Shown piece by piece: positions 58,217 to 64,000 of a stretch of 64,000 nucleotides of DNA. How positions within the stretch are numbered: position 1 is the stretch's first letter; each line of letters opens with the position of its first letter. Both the position numbers and the translations under genes were made by a program. The notes beneath the pieces were generated by a model, which worked only from the letters and a program-made list of their open reading frames with translations, was not told the origin of the DNA and did no database searches. This DNA comes from Symsagittifera roscoffensis (lineage: Eukaryota; Xenacoelomorpha; Acoela; Convolutidae): positions 32,618 through 96,617 of the forward strand of contig NW_026970613.1 of assembly GCF_963678635.1 (NCBI RefSeq), in the 5' to 3' direction.

Positions 58217-58936
58217 ATCATTCAACTTCGGATTCTTCCATTTCTGCAATTTTACAGGTTAGTGCTTGATTTAGTGATTGCTCGAACACCTTTTGCTCAA
58301 TTTCAAACACTTAAAAGAGGCAATTTATTTGTAGAAAGGTGGAGATGAAAGCTCAAATAGTGTAAAATGAAGAAAATGTACAAAATTGAATTATATAGCG
58401 TTCACGAAGTCCTGAGTCATCTCATTACGAGGCCAAACTGTGCGTTTTGAGAATTTTTAGCGTGTTCTCCAACATGCTAGAAACAGAAATTGCTATTTTT
58501 CTTTGATCTTCTTTGCTGTTTTGGATTCCACGGACAAATAGATAAAACACTAAATTGCTCAAATTTCTCAAAAGACAAGCAACTCCGTCCGCAACAAAAT
58601 TTGTGAGTTCCGGAACAGTTTGTGGATTCGATAAGAAAACAATAATAGATGTGTTTAGTAAACTTAAACTGCCATGAAAACCGCAACTGTACGTGGAAGC
58701 CGCAAATTGTAAGCGGATTCCTCAAATTGTAGGCGGAATCTGCAAATTTCAACGGAAATCTGTAAATTAGGTGCGGAATCAGTTTACAATTGCCGCATCT
58801 GGAAAAATTACCTATATTCTCTCGTTGCGGAATCCTCAAAAAACTATTGTGTCGACAAAATTGACGTTACAGGTATTTGTACACTGAATCTACGGAAATT
58901 TTGTAAGTGGAACACGTTTAAACACGTTCAAATTGT
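58217..58936. other. Single-copy spacer between alpha and beta
   Basis: This segment is not seen elsewhere in the window. It takes the place of 53,381-53,811 in the first duplication unit, so the two units differ between alpha and beta. It holds a 20-bp minisatellite (58,683-58,802). A 120-codon - strand ORF (58,477-58,839) overlaps that repeat and is probably not real. Nothing else is supported. Confidence 0.7.
58683..58802. repeat. 20-bp minisatellite, about six degenerate units
   Basis: Units start at 58,683, 58,703, 58,723, 58,743, 58,763 and 58,783 with a strict 20-base period. The best pair are caaattgtaagcggattcct and caaattgtaggcggaatctg. Outer units are more diverged, as expected for an old tandem array. 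Confidence 0.85.
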
Positions 58937-60075
58937 GTGCCTCGTAATGCAGTTTACCTTTCATCTGCATAATATGGGTTATTTCAGTAGAGATAAGTTC
59001 TTTTCATTATTTGTAAAAGTTTTTGGCTTGTTCTACTGAATTTTGGCTATGTTTCGGCAGATCTGATTAATTTCAAATGGCTTTTTTGAGCAACAAAAAA
59101 AGGATAATTTTTTGAAATAGGGTGTCACCACTGAGTTCATCGCAGAATTATTACTAAATCTAGTTGCCCGAGAAACTAAGTTCACAAAAAGTGGTCAAAC
59201 TTTGAGTCTCTTAACGGATATCAAATAGATTCTAATGTAAAAAGAGTTTTTAATAACTATCAAAAATTGCGGTCCCATTTCGACTGTAATTAACTATTTT
59301 TAAAACATTTATGATGAGCTTTAATTTAGCCTATCGAACTATTACGCAATTATGCTTGCAACCTAAATGTTAAAAGTTAAAATGATTGATTCAATCTATT
59401 GGTTGTTTTCAATATTCGAATTCTTTCAGTTTGAAACAGAGAGTCATCGGAAAAATTTCTGAGAACTCCATTTTTTAAAACAGATTGTACTCAATTAAAT
59501 ATTAATTGCGAAGCTAATTACTTGATATGCTTTAAGCATCGATAAAGTATCGGAAAGTATTGTAAAGGACTTGTAAACGAAGTTTGATCTAAGAAACTTT
59601 TTAAAATCGTTCCAATACTTCAATAATTCTTGTTCTTGAACGATTATTAAACTAAATCAACACTGCGAACGATTCCATTGAACATTCAAACTAACAGCTA
59701 TCAGTTTTTGTTCAAAAATCGTGTAAGTTTTTTGTGGATTTTTTTCAGAGTAGTCGGGAGTCCTGATAAAGTTGAAACAATATAACAAACAGGTTCGAAA
59801 CAAATTCTACGAAAGTAGCAACCGTTTTCTCATAGATAGATAGCTTTACAATTTTCTTTTAAAGTTATCAAAGCTAATATTGGTTTGATTTGATAAAAAA
59901 ATAGTATATCACAAACGTATTTTTAGTTTGATTCATAGTACACCAAATAATTATGCTCGCCGCGAGTCCTAATCTGAGCAACTTTTTTTCGACCAGTAGA
60001 TTAGTTTAATTAACGAAACCAGAGGGTGAGTGTTTTTTCATTGAATAAAAAAGAAGGAGTTTTTGCGCGTATAAG

Positions 60076-60277
60076 ATGTTTAAGCCGGCAAATTTCGGAA
60101 ACACAAAACTTTTTATGGTAAGAAATACAAATTGAAGCAATTATTTTTTCATTTAGTGTGGTCTTCTAATTAAACTCAGCTTTGCTCTTACAGATTTTTT
60201 TTCACAATTACCGAGTAACAGCATTCATCGGACCAGCTATTTTCGGTCTCATTTGCTCCTTCCGTTTTTTGACTTGA
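60076..60277 (+). CDS. Two-exon mini-gene candidate, copy 2 (41 residues)
   Basis: Exon 1 is 60,076-60,117 (MFKPANFGNTKLFM, one change from copy 1), the intron is 76 bases with gtaaga and cttacag ends, and exon 2 is 60,194-60,277. The joined exon 2 product ends AFIGPAIFGLICSFRFLT, a hydrophobic stretch that could cross a membrane once. One base more than in copy 1 gives this C-terminus. The membrane-like end makes copy 2 the more plausible original form. Family unknown. Confidence 0.35.
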
Positions 60278-60699
60278 ACAGTAACTAATAGTAACTTGAT
60301 AAAACTTCTGATTCAGTATAGAAGGCCTCGTCATTCCTTTCGGACAATCGCTGGGGCTATTTTTTAGTTAAAACCACTGTGGGGAGTAGTAGGCTCCGGC
60401 TCTGGCTCAATATTACATTGTAACACACAAAATATACAATGAAAGAAAAGGATTTTGTTGCAGCGTCGACTTTTCAAGAAATTTATTTAGCCTTTTTTCT
60501 GAACTTAATCTAATAAAGGAAGAAAAAATGGCTTTTTCATTGGTCTTGTCTATCATCGCAAAATTTGATCAATCAATCCACGTAAATAGTATTTGCAAGG
60601 ACAGCAAGGATTCATTTCTTTTTAATTGCGATAACGTTTACTATCTTGGAACTTCACACCTTGTATTTCTAGTGATTAAAATTTAAGTTTCAGATCACG

Positions 60700-60870
60700 A
60701 TGTCCTCGCGCTTAGGAATGTTAGCAGCATTCGCATATTTTACAATCTTTCAGTTCCAAATCACGAGCAAAATCAATTTACTTGAAGAGCGTGTTGAACT
60801 ATTTTCGATCTCTAAACAAATAGTCAGTTTTTATCATGAAGAGCTCAAAAATAAATTTTTTTATTACTAA
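60700..60870 (+). pseudogene. Putative small secreted protein, copy 2 (truncated to 56 residues)
   Basis: The start, the signal-peptide-like segment MSSRLGMLAAFAYFTIFQFQ and the upstream tttcagatcacg are kept. One base is missing in the run of T after LKNK compared with copies 1 and 3, so the frame ends early after KFFYY. A Lys-to-Gln change also sets it apart (SISKQIVSF). It is probably a decaying copy. Confidence 0.45.
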
Positions 60871-60935
60871 GTACTCTTTGCTACTATGAAAATGCTAACA
60901 TTAGTTAGGACAAGAAGGCTAGTTTTGAATAGAAA

Positions 60936-61337
60936 AGTTTTGAATAGTTTTGCTGACCTAAAGATTCGTTAAAAAATTGTTTATTGGTAATTCTGGTCAA
61001 CTGATTACGGGTATTGACAAATATTTGACTGCTAAAGGAAACAAGAGGAAGCATAGTAGTTATAGATGTCAGAGAAAAACTGTTTTTGTGAACTCAACAA
61101 AGTTCAACGATAACAATATGCAATATTGGAGCGATCGAATGATTCTAAAAAAATGTACCAGCATCTTGTTTCCGGTTGTTTAAATACGAATTGAAGCGTT
61201 TGACTCGCACATATTAGATATGTCTCAAAAACTTTTCAATAGTCTTGTTTTTGACCTCTTTTATAAACATCTAATGAACAAAAACAAGAAATCAACTCAA
61301 AAAACTATTTAATAGTTGAGGATTTAAACATAGGGTT
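60936..61337. repeat. Block gamma, copy 1
   Basis: About 400 bases that follow beta copy 2 and recur at 62,746-63,137 after beta copy 3. Beta copy 1 lacks it because alpha copy 2 begins there. It holds a 67-codon open stretch (60,977-61,183, beginning with TTG, not ATG) reading FIGNSGQLITGIDKYLTAKG, then KRKHSSYRCQRKTVFVNSTK. The product is unknown. Confidence 0.8.
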
Positions 61338-61891
61338 AAAATGCTTTAAGCATCGAGAAAGTATCGGAAAGTATTGTAAAGGACTTGTAAACGAAGTTTG
61401 ATCTAAGAAACTTTTTAAAATCGTTCCAAAACTTCAATAATTCTTGTTCTTGAACGATTATTAAACTAAATCGACAAGGCGAACGATTCTATTGAACATT
61501 CAAACTAACAGCTATCAGTTTTTGTTCAAAAATCGTGTAAGTTCTTGTGGATTTCTTTCAGAGTAGTCGGTAGTCCTGATAAAGTTGAAACAATATAACA
61601 AACAGGTTCGAAACAAATTCTACGAAAGTAGCAATCGTTTTCTCATAGATAGATAGCTTTACAATTTTCTTTTAAAGTTATCAAGGCTAATATTGGTTTG
61701 ATTTGATGAAAAAATAGTATTATATCACAAACATATTTTTAGTTTGATTCATAGTACACCAAATAATTATGCTTGCCGCGAGTCCTAATCTGAACAACTT
61801 TTTTTCGACCAGTAAATTAGTTTAATTAACGAAACCAGGGGGTGAGTGTTTTTTCAATGAATAAAAAAGAAGGAGTTTTCGCTCGTATAAG

Positions 61892-62090
61892 ATGTTTAAG
61901 CCGGCAAATTTCGGAAACACAGAACTTTTTATGGTAAGAAATACAAATTGAAGCAATTATTTTTTCATTTAGTGTGGTCTTCTAATTTAACTCAGCTTTG
62001 CTCTTATAGATTTTTTTTTCACAATTACCGAGTAACAGCATTCATCTGACCAGCTATTTTTGGTCTCATTTGCTCCTTCCGTTTTTTTGA
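61892..62090 (+). pseudogene. Two-exon mini-gene candidate, copy 3 (frame changed)
   Basis: Exon 1 (61,892-61,933) encodes MFKPANFGNTELFM as in copy 1. The intron is again 76 bases and ends in cttatag. In exon 2 (from 62,010) the T-run is one base longer than in copies 1 and 2, so the frame changes after IFF. The conserved splice sites with a changed frame suggest a degraded copy or a non-coding transcript. Confidence 0.3.
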
Positions 62091-62516
62091 CTTGAAAAGT
62101 AACTAATAGTAACTTGATAAAACTTCTGATTCAGTATAGAAGGCCTCGTCATTCCTTTCGGACAATCGCTGGGGCTATTTTTTAGTTAAAACCACTGGGG
62201 GGAGTAGTAGGCTCCGGCTCTGGCCCAATATTACATTGTAACACACAAAATATACAATGAAAGAAAAGGATTTTGTTGCAGCGTCGACTTTTCAAGAAAT
62301 TTATTTAGCCTTTTTTCTGAACTTAATCTAATAAAGGAGGAAAAAATGGCTTTTTCATTGGTCTATTCTATCATCGCAAAATTTGATCAATCAATCCAAG
62401 TAAATAGTATTTGCAAGGACAGCAAGGATTCATTTCTTTTTTTTGCGATAAGGTTTAATATCGTGGAACTTCACACCTTGTATTTCTAGTGATTAAAATT
62501 TAAGTTTCAGATCACG

Positions 62517-62726
62517 ATGTCCTCGCGCTTAGGAATGTTAGCAGCATTCGCATACTTTACAATCTTTCAGTTCCAAATCACGAGCAAAATCAATTTACTT
62601 GAAGAGCGTGTTGAACTGTTTTCGATCTCTAAAAAAATCGTCAGTTTTTATCATGAAGAGCTCAAAAATAAATATTTTTTATTACTAAGTACTCTTTGCT
62701 TCTATGAAAATGCTAACGTTAGTTAG
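62517..62726 (+). CDS. Putative small secreted protein, copy 3 (69 residues)
   Basis: Full-length like copy 1, with the same signal-peptide-like start MSSRLGMLAAFAYFTIFQFQ, the same charged middle, and TLCFYENANVS at the end in place of TLCYSENANIS. The ATG again lies six bases after tttcag. Downstream it is followed by block gamma, whose ORF starts 54 bases after this stop. Whether both belong to one transcript cannot be told from sequence. Confidence 0.4.
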   Translation: MSSRLGMLAAFAYFTIFQFQITSKINLLEERVELFSISKKIVSFYHEELKNKYFLLLSTLCFYENANVS

Positions 62727-62745
62727 GACAAGAAGGCTAGTTTTG

Positions 62746-63137
62746 AATAGTTTTGCTGACCTAAAGATTCGTTAAAAAAATGTTTATTGGTAATTCTGGT
62801 CAACTGATTACGGGTATTGACAAATACTTGACTGCTAAAGGAAACAAGAGGAAGCAGAGTAGTTATAGATGTCAGAGAAAAACTGTTTTTGTGAACTCAA
62901 CAAAAATCAACGATAACAATATTCAATATCGGAGCGATCGAATGATTCTAAAAAAAATGTACCCGTATCTTGTTTCCGGTTGTTTAAAAAAGACTTAAAG
63001 CATTTGCCTCGCACATAGTAGATATGTCTCAAAAACTTTTAAATAGTCTTGTTTTTGACCTCTTTTATAAACATCTAATAAACAAAAACAAAAAATCAAC
63101 TCAAAAACAACTATTTGGTAGTTGAGGGTTCAAACTT
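62746..63137. repeat. Block gamma, copy 2
   Basis: This matches 60,936-61,337. After about 63,137 the sequence becomes single-copy, so this is the right edge of the tandem duplication region. Confidence 0.8.
62780..62998 (+). CDS. Gamma ORF, copy 2 (72 residues), unrecognised
   Basis: Unlike the first copy this one starts with ATG. It reads MFIGNSGQLITGIDKYLTAK, then a Lys/Arg-rich part (GNKRKQSSYRCQRKTVFVNS) and ends in LVSGCLKKT. The first copy differs by several amino-acid changes and only one clear silent change, which does not favour purifying selection. It may be a later exon of the beta ORF or a chance open frame. Confidence 0.25.
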   Translation: MFIGNSGQLITGIDKYLTAKGNKRKQSSYRCQRKTVFVNSTKINDNNIQYRSDRMILKKMYPYLVSGCLKKT

Positions 63138-64000
63138 GCCAAAAGCAAGCAACTGACCTTAGAAAGTCCCAAAAATTAAAATTTTACAGATTGATTCTTC
63201 AGTAATCAAACAGTTCAAGTCAAATTACTTTGAACATCAAAATGCGATTTGGACAATGATACAGTTTCAGACAATCCCACTAAAAAGTGTACTACTACAC
63301 TCTTGTTTGTTATACAATCCATAAAAAAATCAAAGATCTCAGGCGTAGCCCTAGACCAGACATTGACGAACTTAAGAAATTGCTAATTTAATAGACTGTT
63401 ATGAAGCTTTTTTTCAGGTTGTATAAGTTTTTGATAACAATACATGTTTGATTGTTCCTGAAGTTTTTTTTCAAAAACACATTGATTGATAAACACTTTC
63501 AAAGCGGCTCTCTTTACAACAAAATCATAATCATGCGAAAAAGATCAAATGCAAACAGTTTTTAAGAAAAATTTTGGGCTAATGATTAATTAAAGTCGTT
63601 TTATCGAAACAATTTAGGTTGAAAAAACTTTTTCGCAAAAAAAATCAGACGAAGAAATCAAAAGCAACCACGGTAACAATGTACGAACACGGTAACATTA
63701 AAGACCATGCTATTTTTAGAAGACTTTTTTTTCTAGTTTTTTGGGAAGCTCAATTTCATTTAGTTGAACAGTTTTTCGACAGGATAAAATTTCACATTGC
63801 GAGGTCTAGGTTTGAATTTTTTTTCAATGCGGATTTTCCGGTTTTAGAACTGAAAAGTATAGGTCACCAATTCTGCATTTCTTTAAGTTAATTGTGGCTG
63901 TAAATGTAATTGATGTGAATATAAAACCGAGGGCTAAAAACGAGAATGCGGTATTCGCGATCAGAAATGTTATGCAAATTGCAGATTATGCGACCAAAGA
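63138..64000 (+). other. Single-copy right flank with one weak ORF
   Basis: These bases are not repeated in the window. An open frame with its first ATG at 63,679 runs to 63,891 (70 residues, MYEHGNIKDHAIFRRLFFLV, then QFHLVEQFFDRIKFHIARSR) and is open upstream to 63,619 without an ATG. It is rich in Phe and Arg. I recognise no family and see no splice or promoter signal that supports it. The rest shows nothing clear. Confidence 0.25.

Larger units (their letters stand above)
58937..60935. repeat. Segmental duplication block beta, copy 2
   Basis: Complete copy of beta, followed directly by block gamma. It contains mini-gene copy 2, the 180-bp repeat copy R3 and a shortened copy of the putative secreted ORF. 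Differences from copy 1 are scattered single bases and small length changes. Confidence 0.88.
61338..62745. repeat. Segmental duplication block beta, copy 3 (right part only)
   Basis: It starts at aaatgctttaagcatcgaga, which is in the middle of beta (compare 54,391 and 59,526), so the third unit was cut at its left end. It contains mini-gene copy 3, the 180-bp repeat copy R4 and a full-length copy of the putative secreted ORF. Confidence 0.88.

Noticed and set aside
58683-58802. CRISPR-like array
   Set aside because: The repeats abut with no spacers, and the setting is eukaryotic. It is a minisatellite.
58477-58839. - strand ORF of 120 codons in the spacer
   Set aside because: It reads through the 20-bp minisatellite, which opens frames by repetition. 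It is not conserved anywhere else.
1-64000. tRNA, rRNA or other structured RNA genes
   Set aside because: No cloverleaf with A and B boxes or rRNA core sequence was recognised by reading. A covariance-model search would be needed to exclude them fully.

Overview
The window is AT-rich eukaryotic DNA, most likely from an invertebrate animal. The evidence is decayed Ty3/gypsy-type retrotransposons with gag, protease, reverse transcriptase, RNase H, integrase and a third envelope-like ORF, plus candidate introns with GTAAG...TTACAG ends and TTTCAG-type acceptors. I cannot name the genus. No bacterial operon, CRISPR array, tRNA or rRNA was seen.

From 1 to about 51,080 nearly everything is retroelement fossil from two related Ty3/gypsy families, called here A and B. 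Positions 1-12,428 hold family A on the + strand and end at a 200-N assembly gap (12,429-12,628). After the gap the pattern is regular: family B pieces on the + strand alternate with family A pieces on the - strand. The units are U0 (13,581-22,860), U1 (22,861-30,502), U2 (30,503-36,350), U3 (36,351-42,741) and U4 (42,742 to about 51,081). The A-to-B switch is at the same base in every unit. The B-to-A switch is at the same base in U1, U2 and U3. The array therefore grew by DNA-level duplication of a chimera that was already broken, not by fresh retrotransposition. The last B copy (U4) runs on into a long envelope-like third ORF. If the first contig is flipped, its junction fits the same alternating pattern, so its orientation in the scaffold is doubtful.

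From about 51,082 to 63,137 lies a different region: a tandem segmental duplication. Block alpha (about 2.3 kb) occurs twice, block beta (about 2 kb) three times (the last partial), and block gamma (about 0.4 kb) twice. Copies are nearly identical by eye. Beta carries two small gene candidates. One is a two-exon mini-gene with a conserved 76-nt intron. The other is a 69-residue ORF that begins with a signal-peptide-like segment, its ATG six bases after a TTTCAG acceptor-like site. Some copies of both are damaged. A dispersed repeat of about 180 bp and a 20-bp minisatellite also lie here. The end of the B envelope-like region is included in alpha, so the segmental duplication is at least as young as that insertion.

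The last 860 bases are single-copy in this window and hold one weak ORF. No complete host gene could be established, and no new defence or signalling system is supported. The most interesting features are the repeated alternating A/B array and the small candidate genes in the tandem duplications.
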